A stretch of 37,997 nt of DNA from Dissophora ornata. Its lineage: Eukaryota; Mortierellomycota; Mortierellomycetes; Mortierellales; Mortierellaceae. Positions 11,801-22,298 of the stretch are shown here, one piece after another. The notes under the pieces are model-generated. The model was given only the letters and a program-made list of their open reading frames with translations. It was not told the DNA's origin and did no database searches. Position 1 is the stretch's first letter; each line of letters starts with the position of its first letter. The stretch lies in the NCBI GenBank assembly GCA_025201705.1, contig MU616832.1, positions 1-37,997 on the forward strand, read 5' to 3'. The position numbers and the translations under genes are program-made.

Positions 11801-14461
11801 ACTGGATGCAGCTGCTTCAAGTATTCCAGTAAGGTAACACGAGTGTTTTGGTCTTCTTCTCTGATAATCTCACGGAGCGATAGAAGGGTCTTCTCAGAGT
11901 AATGAGGAACCAGGACTGTGAAGGTAGGCATCTGATCGACTGGCAAGGGCTCAGGGATTGGTGTGGATAGAGACTGTGCAAAGAACGTGATGCGTCGCTC
12001 GGCTTCCGAGTGCGCAGGATAAAACTCTGCCTGCAAGGAAGAGTCCTCTTGAGCAACGAAAAAAGTTGGAGCCTTCAGTGTGCGCTTGTTCTCGTTCTCA
12101 GAGGGAACCTGCTGGTAAAGGAGTCTCTGGACATGCTCAATCGATAAGAGGTGCTCGCGGTACATCGAAATGACAATGGCGTTCCAGACCTGGGAGCAGA
12201 GGACCTTGGGTTTGTACTTGACATCCATGTCAGCCGTAGCGAGAAGCTTGGCGTAGACACGCTTGGGAAGACGCGAAAAGATGTTGCGCCACGGAGTCCA
12301 AATTGAGATACCAAGCTTGAAAGAAAGGAAAACCGAGAAGACGGTGTTCCAGATAACATACCACAAGTACGTGTCCAGAAAGAAGAGAACAAGGTCAACA
12401 AAGAACATGGCAATTACAGTGAAGATGGGCATGATTGAGCAAAGTGCCTGGCCCAAGAACTTGTCCTTGCAGTTGGGGACACGTTCAGCATATAATGCCT
12501 TAAGAGGATCCTTAAATGATCTGGACAAGAAAAAGTACGACTCGACAAGCTTGCAGGTGAAGACCAGACCCCAGAGGAAGAATGAAAGTGCGCGGTCAGA
12601 TCTGTTGAGCTTAGGGAACGATGCTGTGAAGGTTTGAGAAGCCATGTTCTTGCGCGTGGTCTTGGTCGAGCCACCGAACAGCTGGTTCGAGGGAAATATG
12701 GCGAAGACCAAGGTTGTAATCAGCGAGATGATGAATTGGACGATACCAACGATCTTGGACACCGCGCCGGTGCGGTTGAAGAAGCAAACATAGACCGTTG
12801 GGCCAGCGTTGACAATGAGGACGATCGTCAAGATGATCAGGCGTCGGATCAACATCGAAGAGTTGGACCAGGTGAGGGGAATGAACATGAACTCACAGAA
12901 CACACCCAGGAGCATTATCAGCGTTGCAATTGCGCCTCCGAGAGCGACGACAGAGTATTGGACACCATCCTCATCCATATCCTCGTTCATGTATAGGAAG
13001 GTAGCATTCCAGGTGGTGAAGTACCAGAAAGAGACCACGTGGATGATCCAAATGCGCGTAAAGTTGACAGCCAGATGGAGCCAAGTTCGTTTCTCGATAT
13101 AAGTTTTGCGGAAAGCGGAGTCCCAGTTGACTTGATTCAGGACTGTCCATCGCTTGCCAATGTGGACATCGACGAGCCTGGTCTTATCTTCGAGCTGGAT
13201 GCGTGTGATACCCTCTGGGCTCCAGAAAGCTTGGTTGATATCGTCGTAACCGATAGTCTCATTGTGGTCCTTCTCGCGCTTGACATATTTGCCTCCTTGG
13301 ACCTCATAGGACTGGTTACGGATAAAACGGTAGAGGGGCGTGACAACGTTGCGGAGGTACTCTCCCTCGGGCACAGGGTTCACTGTCCGCTGGCACTCGG
13401 GAGACATGTAGTAGTCTTCGGCACACTTGTAGATGAAGCAGAGACACTCGGATAGGAATCGAATCTGTGCTGCCTCGCCCCAGAGCAGGATGTAGAGGGC
13501 AACCTGACGCGCGCGATCAAAGTGTGACATTTGATTCATTCTCATCTTCCAGTGTTCCTCCGCCATAGCTAGATTCTCATGGGCCTCAACGTTGACTGCA
13601 CCTGGTTGTGGGGCCATCGAGTTGCGGTTCACCTTTTTGTCCTTCCCCGGTGCTGAGTGGTATCCCATATGATCATCCAGATCTAACTGCGCTGCAAAGT
13701 ACCACTTACGATAATTGGCATGTTCTCCTCCAATATAGTCAGCGTGAATTGTTGTCAATGCTTGAACGGGCCCCATGCGAGACGCCCTGGAGTCAAGCAT
13801 AGTCATGAAGGCCTCGAACTGATTGCGCATGTTGTTTTCTTGGAACCCAAACTTTCGTGTCAAGTCAAGCATAATTCCTTCAATCTCCTCCCGTGTCAAA
13901 GGCACCTGCTTCTCAATCGTCCATGATGGGTATGGATTGGGTGGAGGTAGATTGGGTTCTTCGTTCTCACTTCCTTCGATCGGTGTGCGCCCTTCGTGAT
14001 GATACTGCTGTCCTGCGAGCGGATTTCTTTTACTCTCAAGAAGAGACAGTAGTGCATCTGAAGAAGGGGCATATCCGGTGTAGCGGCCATCATCGGGGCC
14101 GCGGAGGGGGCCAAAGAGGTCAATGTCAGAGGCTCCATTCGGAGATCGGGTATTCTCAGATCTAGTAGAGTATTCTTCGCTGTATGCTTCAGAGTTTCTG
14201 TGTTCACCCAACCTATAACGACCTAGATGATTTTGTGATTTAAATATATTCCGTGTTAGTTGTGTTCGTGCTGCAAGGTTGAATGTCCAACTGTCGCTAA
14301 TACACGACGTTAGTCTCAGACGCACCTTCGCTCATTCTAGAGTCCGCTGGAGGGTGGGCGAGAGGACTTTGCAGGCAGCCAGAAGAGAGGTCTGTTTCCC
14401 TCTTGGAGATTTCATGTTCTTCGAAATGTGGATAGGACGGTTGTGAAGGTGGGGAGCTCAT
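8838..14461 (-). CDS. FKS1: 1,3-beta-glucan synthase catalytic subunit (FKS family, GT48)
   Basis: Three exons: 14461-14326, 14222-10800 and 10699-8838, with introns of 103 and 100 nt, give 1806 residues, close to yeast Fks1 (about 1876). The enzyme makes linear beta-1,3-glucan from UDP-glucose at the plasma membrane and extrudes it into the wall, under Rho1 control. The cytosolic N-terminus (to about residue 430) carries the conserved [20 protein letters not shown] motif. A first membrane cluster follows (about 435-690), then the large cytosolic catalytic region, where the hallmark [25 protein letters not shown] and [18 protein letters not shown] stretches are all intact, and a second membrane cluster to the C-terminus. 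The second intron falls inside TRGG|VSKA and its phase restores the motif. The start chosen is the ATG at 14461; the MSEG ATG near the end of exon 1 is an alternative. Hot spot 1 (residues 610-618) reads FLSRSFKDP and hot spot 2 reads DWIKRCVL. Confidence 0.95.
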
Positions 14462-16398
14462 GACGATATTGATATTGCAGTAGAGATATGATAGCGATGC
14501 TGTGACACCAGCGACAGCGGGGCACTGTGTCTCGTGAAATTGAAAGCGTGGATTGCTGTGAAGAAATGCGAAATGTCGATAACAAGAGGGAGAATGTGGG
14601 TGACAGTACGATAGTCAGTGTTTGCAGGCAATTTTAGACCGATGGAGTGCGAGCGAGAGTAACAAGCCCAGCAATCGATGAAAAACGAGAAATGTGCGGG
14701 TGTAAAGAGGATGTTGAACAAGAAAAAGAAGAAGAACTACGAAGTTGTATTAGAGAAAAAAAGGAAGAGAGCAAAAGCTGTTCTGATTTGGTGAAATATC
14801 TCGATTCAACCTGCAGTTCCAGGCACATAAATTCTTGTCGACATTCAGACACAAACAGAGAGCAATATACCTTAACCTCTGAGGAGCGTCATCAAGAGCT
14901 CTATTCTTGTTCTTTCTGCTCATCCTCCATGCTGCGTGCGGCCTCGTTGCTATGTTGTATTTTGCCTCCAGAATGCAACTTTAACTTAACTACGCTGGTA
15001 ATCGCTTCGAAATGATAATACTGTCTTTGCCTCCATATCTCTATTCCTCCTGGTTCTGCGTAATGGCGCCCGTGGTATACCAGCTTATTGTTGTGCATAT
15101 TGGAGACCGGGTGGCAACTGCTGAGGTGATTCCAATTCATGTCATCCTGGTCCCTTGACTCCTTTATTTCTCATTACGCGTCTATCTTGGGCGTTGTTAT
15201 TTCTTTGTGCGTCTCCTTTTCTCCCGTAAATCCAAACTGCCTCCTCTGATAATACTACATCGAAACAGGATCCAAGGAGGCATTGCGGAGAACACTGTGA
15301 GCGGAGCTGCCTCAATAGACCGCTCTCGCTCAATTGAGTTCATCCTGGTTCTCAGGGACTCCAGTTTAGCCGATACAAGACTAGACGTTCACTTTTCAAT
15401 CACTACAGATACTATTGCTCGATGAAAGGTGAATGAGGACCAAGCACCTAATTATTTCTGCGCTTGGTTACTTGAAATGAGTTTTCAAGCATAAATGATG
15501 TTGAGTGTGTGTTTATCTGGGTTGTGTGACATGAACTTGGTGTCTACAACGCTTGAAATGGTTGCTGAGAACAAAACAAATGTTTGTGCCCTCTTCCCAA
15601 ATAAGCACCCTCTTTGTCCACTGTCCTGCCTGCTGCTGCCAGTTCAAGGTTGGATAGATTGCGGTTGTATAAACGGCAACGCGTTATTTCCCGGCCCTTT
15701 ACCCTCTTTTACGGCTTTCAGCACATGTGCGGCTATGCGGCAATAATATCTACAGGCAACAGGAAATTACTTGAGCTTCACACTTGCTTGTGAGGTAAAG
15801 CGCAACTTTGACCTCATTACGACTAATCACTCTTCGCGCTGTCAATCCCTCGCGCAGGTGAGACCGTTGAGGATAATATCTAGTACTCTCACAACCTAAA
15901 GCTATCAAACACATCCAGAGGATCCTCGCTGGTCGCCATCATATTCTATTTATTTTTTCGCTGATCTTGGATTCGCACTTAGCTCAGTTCTCTTGATTCT
16001 CACGGGCGGACGACAGTCTGGAACCCTCTCGTTGTGCCGGAAAGGGCACGGCCTTTCGTGATTCCTCGATCTAGAACAGTACCATGGTGCTCGATCCGAA
16101 ATATTGGACCCATCTCTATTCCCTAGTGTCCTATCAGTTTGTCATATTATTGCGCCAGGCTTTGGTAGAACAGTATAAATAACATGTTGGTGGTTGTCTC
16201 TTTTTACCTCTCTCTAATATTCTATTCTCTCCATCTTCGGCACGCCACCGCAGACTTTTGCTCTGCCACAAACACATTGGACCAATATTCGTTCTTAATC
16301 ACACTCTTATCCGCCTTTTACTAACATCCGTGTTATACACACACACTATACTTCACTCAACACACACTATACCATCCATACAATAACACTGGCCAACC
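14462..16398. other. Shared upstream region of the divergent FKS and GH72 genes
   Basis: No credible coding frame is present; the longest ones (122 codons at 14647, 83 at 15495) resemble nothing. Because FKS starts leftward at 14461 and the GH72 gene starts rightward at 16399, this 1.9 kb holds both promoters and leaders. Only the TATA motif at 16174 can be pointed to specifically. Confidence 0.6.
16174..16181 (+). promoter_or_regulatory. Probable TATA box of the GH72 gene
   Basis: TATAAATA lies 225 bp upstream of the ATG at 16399 and is followed by a C/T/A-rich leader containing no ATG other than the one near 16184, close to the expected transcription start. Confidence 0.5.
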
Positions 16399-18001
16399 AT
16401 GGTCCATGTCCCCACGGCCCCAGCGTTGGTTCTAGCAGTTGTGCTGTCGATCAGCTCCGTAGCCGCCTTGAACCCCATTACCATCAAAGGAACCAAGTTT
16501 TTCGACTCTGTCACAAAGGACCAGTTCTTTATCAAAGGTGTTGCCTACCAGCCCAGGGCAGTCGCTGGCACTGACCCCCTGTCTAAACCCAGCGACTGTA
16601 TTCGCGATTTTGCACTCATGAAAGAACTCGGGTTGAACACTATTCGTGTCTACCAGGTATGAGAGCAACATCTTCCATTTTCTGTGAATAACGTCATTGT
16701 GCAGACGACGCGATTTTTCAAGAGCATACAGTTAACGCAAGTTCATTGTCGATTAGGTCGATCCAACGCTCAACCACAATGACTGCATGAAAGCCCTGGA
16801 GGATGCCGGCATGTATCTGATGTTGGATCTGGCTGTAACCCAGTATTCTATCATCCGCGACAATCCTGAATACGACACCGATATCTGGAACAACGTCCGC
16901 AGCACAGTGGACGCCTTCAAAGGATACTCCAACACTCTTGGCTTCTTTGCTGGCAACGAGGTCACAAACAACAAGGACACGACTGTAGCCAGCGCATATG
17001 CCAAGGCTCTGGTTAGAGACGTAAAGAGATACATCAGTAGCTCTGCATCCCGCAAGATCCCAGTAGGATATGCCAACAATGACGATCCTGACACTCGTGT
17101 ACAGATCCAGGACTACCTCAATTGCGGTGCTGACTACGAGCGGGTCGACTTTTTCGGTATCAACTTGTATGAGTGGTGCGGAGCTGGAACGACCTACCAG
17201 ACCTCGGGTTACGCGGACCGCACGAAGGACATTGCATCTTACTCAATTCCAGTGTTCTTGTCAGAGTTTGGCTGCAATCTTGTCGCCCCACGAACCTTCC
17301 CCGAGGTCCAGTCCATTTTCGGCCCAGACATGACCGGGGCATGGTCCGGAGGCATTGTTTACGAGTGGTCTCAAGAAGACATTAACTATGGCCTCGTCAA
17401 AATCAACCCCGACAACACCGTCACTCCTCTGCCAGACTACAACAACCTCAAGACTTTGTTGGCTCCTCTTCAGCCTACTGGGGTGAACATGGACTCGTTT
17501 AACGAACAAAGACCCGCCTCGACATGCCCTCCAAACACTCCTACCTGGAAGCCGAGCACAATTTTGCCACCTACGCCCTCCACGGACGTCTGCAATTGTA
17601 TGATGTCCTCGCTGAGCTGTGTAGCTACGGACGCTGTCTCGACGGATAGTCTTGGAGCACAAATGAACACGATTTGTGGTATGACATCCTGTAGTGATAT
17701 TGGGACGAACGGAGAATCGGGTGTGTATGGCAAGTACTCTTTCTGCACGCCATCTCAGAAGCTGTCGTACATGTACAATTATTACCATACCAACGTTGGC
17801 AAGGGCGATGCAACGTCCTGCGACTTTAATGGTCAAGCCAAGCTCACGACCGCTGCTAGAGCGTCGAATGATGGATGCGGTTCCAAGGACACGCCAGTAA
17901 GCATCAGTAGTTACAAGTCTAGAGCCACGACCTATTCAAGTCTTGACGGATCCAAGTTTAGCTTGCTGGTTCTGTTCATAGTCAGTGTATATTTGCAATA
18001 A
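16399..18001 (+). CDS. GPI-anchored 1,3-beta-glucanosyltransferase, GH72 with CBM43 (GAS/GEL family)
   Basis: Two exons, 16399-16656 and 16757-18001, with a 100-nt phase-0 intron, give 500 residues. The enzyme cuts internal beta-1,3-glucan bonds and rejoins the new end to another chain, elongating and branching wall glucan outside the plasma membrane. A signal peptide covers about residues 1-23. The GH72 domain (about 24-330) has both catalytic glutamates: acid/base Glu154 in GFFAGNEVTN and nucleophile Glu256 in VFLSEFGC. A cysteine-rich CBM43/X8 module (about 350-455; CNCMMSSLSC, YSFCTP, SCDFNG) marks the GH72+ subfamily. The end, a Ser-rich segment followed by SLLVLFIVSVYLQ, is a GPI-anchoring signal with the attachment site probably near SSLDGS. 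The linker is short and lacks the long Ser tract of yeast Gas1. An AATAAA overlaps the stop codon. The gene lies head to head with FKS. Confidence 0.95.
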
Positions 18002-18701
18002 ATGGTTGGTCCTTGATGGCTCAGTGATGCAAGTGGAAAATCATCAGTGGCTTGCTGGTACTTCAGAAATTTCTAAATTTATGGCGTGCTGCCTACGGAA
18101 TTCCAGTTCTTCCCTTTTGATTCAATACAAGATGGCAAGTCACGTGGAAAGACATCGCACTCTTGCTCCACCATCAATCGAATGGATATTCTCAGGACAG
18201 AGCCAAACAGCAGAGGCAACCATCCATCATCTAAAAGCGGGATTACAGCAACATCAATCACGGCATCGTAATGGCACGACAGCACACTATTCCAGCAATT
18301 TTAATTCTCTCCGCATCACTAGCACGATCTTGACTTCTAGCTCTGAAACGCTGCATCAGTAATCTTAAAGCAACAGAATGCAGGAACCGCTTAGTTTTCA
18401 GGGATGAAACTTTTCAGGCTTTTCCTGAGTACCTGCATCAGGGAGCAGCAAGCTATCCCAGTATATCAAAACTCCAACAACAGCTGTGTGAACGCATGGC
18501 AGTTATGACCTGTTTGCTGATTAATCTGTTACAACAGGTGATGCCTGATCCCGACAATCCAACAATCATATAGCTTTTCTGGACACTTTACGCTATGACT
18601 CAGGATGAAAGAACAGAAAAAACGTGTCAGGGATAAAGATTGCTACTGGAGATCCTGATGAGACTAACATACAAATCTTTTCTGTTTTCGCTTCAATACA
18701 G
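18002..18701. other. Region between GH72 and the first recognised eS27 exon
   Basis: It should contain the eS27 promoter, leader, a tiny first coding exon and intron 1, but no clear TATA or start exon could be fixed. The two places where an ATG plus one codon is followed by GT in the needed phase are 18027-18032 (donor GTGGAA) and 18496-18501 (donor GTTATG), both weak donors. No other gene is visible. Confidence 0.4.
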
Positions 18702-19506
18702 TTGGCTGTTGATCTCTTGAACCCCTCCCACGCTCTTGAGCAGAAGACCCACAAGTTGAAGAGACTCGTGCAGTCTCCCAACTCTTACTTCATGGACGTC
18801 AAGTGCCCTGTAAGTTTGAATGCAGAGCACTCATTGCGGCAGGAAGTCTTCTCGGGATCAGGATAACAAGACAGGAAAACATTTGCATGCTCGTTCTGAG
18901 TATTACACGTCCATTCGCTAATATCGCAATGGAATATAACACAGCACAGATATACATATCAGCACATTCCTGTCAGTTTCCTCGATACCATTCTACACGC
19001 CTCACTTGCCCATAGTTCAGGAACCGGATAGCTATGACATGGTTGCTAGGCATTTGCTATCTAGATTACCGTTTGGAATTTGGCGCATTTATCACCTCCA
19101 ATTGTCTTCCGCTACAGGATTGATCTTACGACTGGGCGTCTTCTGGGCAGATCAGACTCTGTGCCGCTGTCAGAAATCAACTATACTGATGCTCGTCTTC
19201 ATTTTTCATGTTTTGGCCATTTTCATTTTCCAGGGATGCGTCCAGATCACCACCGTTTTCTCGCACGCCCAGACCGTCGTCATGTGCTCGAGCTGCGCTA
19301 ACGTTCTTGCTCAGCCCACCGGTGGTATCACCCGCTTGACCGAGGGTATGTGTTTGCTTTAGCACGATCATTACGCTGATCACAGTATTGACGTTTGCAG
19401 TTGAACATTTTTTTGAGAACTGCCAAGAAACTGACCAGAGTAATCCTTTATTTCTTTATCTGCGCCCCTTCGACTAGGCTGCTCCTTCCGCCGTAAGCAG
19501 GCTTAA
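18702..19506 (+). CDS. RPS27: 40S ribosomal protein S27 (eS27), first exon not resolved
   Basis: Recognised exons are 18702-18809, 19234-19345 and 19478-19506, separated by introns of 424 and 132 nt. Together they encode 82 residues beginning [10 protein letters not shown]. Family members are 82-84 aa and start M-x-L, so only about an ATG plus one codon is missing upstream. eS27 is a small zinc-binding protein of the 40S subunit. The zinc site is intact: CPGC and CSSC, joined across an intron that splits CP|GC. The conserved core [26 protein letters not shown] and ending CSFRRKQA leave little doubt about identity. Some positions are unusual: [12 protein letters not shown] where most eukaryotes have VLCQPTGGKARL. 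This may be a divergent paralogue. AATAAA at 19536-19541 is a likely poly(A) signal. Confidence 0.85.
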
Positions 19507-19888
19507 GCGCTTGCTTGATCTATATTTCTACACGCAATAAAACGCTGGAACAATATACGGGCGCTTTTAACCTTACTTGAATATGTCATTTAACGTGTGC
19601 TACTTTTTGATGCGGGTGCTGGATGATTGAGGCCACTGTGGCAAGGCACCGAGATGGTTGCCAGTAGCTTTTGAGTTCCAACAGCATATTGTTTTCAGTT
19701 CGCGGTGTGCCCAATATAGAAATTCGCGGCTCAACGTACATGACACGTAGACCGGCAATATCCCTTTCCCTGTCAAACCGCCATGACTTTTGTTTATCGT
19801 TTCTGTGTTTCTGTGATCACTCTCGCTCATTCAAATTCCTTCCTTCTCCCGCTTCCCTCCTTCTCCCTCCATTCCCGACCTGCACATA
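19507..19888. other. eS27 3' flank and promoter of the TOM20-SET gene
   Basis: No gene seen. The proximal 90 bp before the ATG at 19889 is T/C-rich, consistent with a fungal leader. Confidence 0.4.
19536..19541 (+). terminator. Putative poly(A) signal AATAAA of the eS27 gene
   Basis: AATAAA 30 nt after the eS27 stop codon, in the expected position for 3'-end formation. Confidence 0.45.
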
Positions 19889-21977
19889 ATGAAGACTTCA
19901 ACGATTGTTGCGGCCACCGTCGGCACTCTTGCCGTCGCCACCATCGGCTATGCCATTTACTTCGACCAGAAGCGCAGAGGCGACCCCGAGTTTCGTCGCA
20001 AGCTGAGTATGTCATTCCCTTTACCGACGTCTTCTGGAATCCTCACTTCGTCCATTTTTCTTGCGCTACCTGCCGAGCTTACGGCAGCATCAGCGGGTAG
20101 TACTGCTACGTTGCTCGCGACAACTCTAGCTCTGGTGTTTGCTCTGTTCACCTCTCCGTGGCTGAGAGCACCCTGACCTCCTTGAATATGAATCCAAGAA
20201 GCAGAATCGCTTTTTGTTTCCGAGTCACTGTATTGTGACAGCACCCACTCTAACAATAACTTACTAATTTGCACTGTTTCTAGAGAAGGAGAAGAAGCGT
20301 GCTCTGAAGCAGCAGAAGGAGGAAGAGAAGAAGAAGGTCACCATGACTACCCAATCAGCCGAGGAGGCATTGGCTAGCATCAAGGAGGAGGAGTTCCCCA
20401 CGTCGATGGAAGAGCGTGAGAAGTTCTGCATGGAGCAGCTCTCCACTGGCGAAGCACTGTTCACTCGAGGTATGTGCATTCAGTGATCCAGGATCTGTGA
20501 CATGTCTTCCCAGTTTGTATGGTGACAGCGCAAGTCTATCTTGCTGATCAACAATCCTTTTTTTTTGATTTATTTCATCTCCCAACAAATAGGTCCTGAG
20601 TACTTTGATATGGCTGCGATCTGCTTCTACAAGGCCTTGAAGGTCTACCCTGCTCCTGCCGAGCTGGTCATGGTGTACCAGAAGACCATTCCACCAGAGG
20701 TTTTCACCTTGGTCATGAGCATGTTGAGCATGGACGTAAGTTGAAGAGATATGACCCGTTACGATTTAAGTGGTCTCCCACCACCACCCACAAGATGATG
20801 TATTCGGAAACCGTGCTATTTCAAGGTTACGCTTCGACTACTAACAAACTGGGTCTTCCGTAATATAATCGATCTTAGGTTCAAAAGAAGCAGGAGAAGT
20901 ACTACACTGTTTTCCCTCCCAAGGAGATGAACGTCAAGGTCGAGGAGTTGCCAGAGGGCGTCACTGCAGAGGGACAGAAGGTTATTCGTCGTGGATTGAT
21001 CGCCACCAAGGACTTTGCTGCTGGAGAGACCATTTTCTCGGAAATCCCAATCATCAGCTCTTTGGAGCCCTCATTGGAAGGTAACGAGTTTTGCCACTAC
21101 TGCTTGAAGCAGATTGTCGGAGAGTCCAAGGCTAGCTGTGCAACGTGCACCAAGGTTGTATTCTGTTCTGAGACGTGCGAGAAGGCTGCCGCGACCGAGT
21201 TCCACACCATCCTCTGCACCAAGGACTCTGAAGACGCCTCGACCCCCGAGCGTGCTCTGTATGACTACACTAAGGAGACCAACAACAAGTACCCTGAGAT
21301 GATTGCCAAGTTTTTGGTGCGCATGGTCCACGAGGAGACCTTGAACGGCGGCGAGGAGTACAACCTGTTTGATCACATTGAACGTCTCCGTTTCTTGGAG
21401 GTCCGTCCCTCGGCTGCTGAGGAGAAGGAGATCGAGTTGCTCAAGGTTGCTCTTGGATCCAAGATCCCTGGTATCGAGGAATTTATCAATGAAGAGCGTT
21501 ACTTGACCTTGAAGGGAAAGTTGCTCTACAACGCCTATGGTGTCTCCACTTCTTTGGATGCGGACAGATCTGTTGAGGTATGTTCCTGAACTGATGACTA
21601 TCTCAATAGTTTGGCATTGATGATGAGTCTTGAAGTGGTATCTGACAAACACTTTCGATTTTCATTGTTTGTTACAACTTTAGCCTTCGCCTGAGCAGTA
21701 CCGCAGTGTGCACGATGCACCTGTTGTCGGCGCCGGATTCTACAGGGTTACATCTTACATCTCGCACTCGTGCGAGCCAAACACTAAGATTGCGTTCTTG
21801 GATAACAATAACAACATGTCCGTTGTGGCTACGAGGGACGTCAAGGCAGGCGATGAGCTTCACGTTGGATTCATCGACCAAAAGAACGGAACCCTTTCCA
21901 CGGAGCAGCGTCGCCAGGAGCTTTTCCAGCACTACCGCTTCAAGTGCATGTGCCCTCTCTGTGAAACCACTGATTAA
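19889..21977 (+). CDS. Fusion of mitochondrial import receptor TOM20 with a MYND-SET (SMYD-like) module
   Basis: Five exons (19889-20006, 20284-20469, 20593-20735, 20879-21577, 21684-21977) join in phase to 479 residues. Residues 1-150 are TOM20: an N-terminal membrane anchor (about 5-25), the signature YFDQKRRGDPEFRRKL, a Lys/Glu-rich charged linker, and the TPR-like receptor fold with EEREKFCMEQLSTGEALF and PAELVMVYQKTIPPEVF. TOM20 recognises presequences at the outer mitochondrial membrane, receptor domain in the cytosol. From about residue 185 a SMYD-type split SET domain begins (GLIATKDFAAGETIF). It is interrupted by a MYND zinc finger with ligands Cys221, 224, 236, 239, 245, 249, His258 and Cys262. 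It continues with the SET core YISHSCEPNT (409-412 SHSC), GDELHVGFID, and post-SET cysteines 470, 472 and 475. All expected SET motifs are present, so a protein-lysine methyltransferase facing the cytosol is plausible; activity and substrate are unknown. The join lies inside single exons (the TOM20 fold ends where exon 4 begins, and MYND is in exon 4), with strong splice sites throughout. Confidence 0.88.
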
Positions 21978-22298
21978 AATGTATTAATATTTTCGGTGCA
22001 TAGCATTCATTACAGAGCGGAAGACAGAGCAAGCATTAAAAAAGACATCTTTTCACATCAAGACTTGACTTTTGCACTACGATAACTTGTAGTATTGAAA
22101 TATGGATTCATGGTGCCCAAGGCACGTGTTCTCTAGGCTGTTGGCGTTTAGAGAATGGTAAAATGTGATTGGATACAAAGAGACGTCACAGTGGGGCGTG
22201 CCCGTGGAGAGCAAGGGGAAGAGAGTAGTGCAGTGGCCACCACTTTTGTTTTCGCCAAACCAGTGCATGCACTAACAGGGACTAAAAGACTACGTTAC
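21978..22298. other. Interval between TOM20-SET and the SUMO protease gene
   Basis: No gene recognised. It contains the 3' flank of the upstream gene and presumably the promoter of the protease gene. An in-frame upstream ATG at 22155 could extend the protease N-terminus by 48 residues that resemble nothing. Confidence 0.4.

Noticed and set aside
11041..11832. 263-codon plus-strand frame inside FKS
   Set aside because: It is the antisense shadow of a conserved FKS exon.
10792..14325. Reading the FKS main exon back to 14325 as the N-terminus
   Set aside because: The first 35 or so codons are intron sequence; the GTGCGT...CTAG intron (14325-14223) links in phase to an upstream exon with a good ATG at 14461.
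18810..19233. Possible intronic snoRNA in the 424-nt eS27 intron
   Set aside because: Ribosomal protein introns often host snoRNAs, but I found no convincing paired C (RTGATGA) and D (CTGA) boxes with a terminal stem, nor a clear H/ACA pattern.
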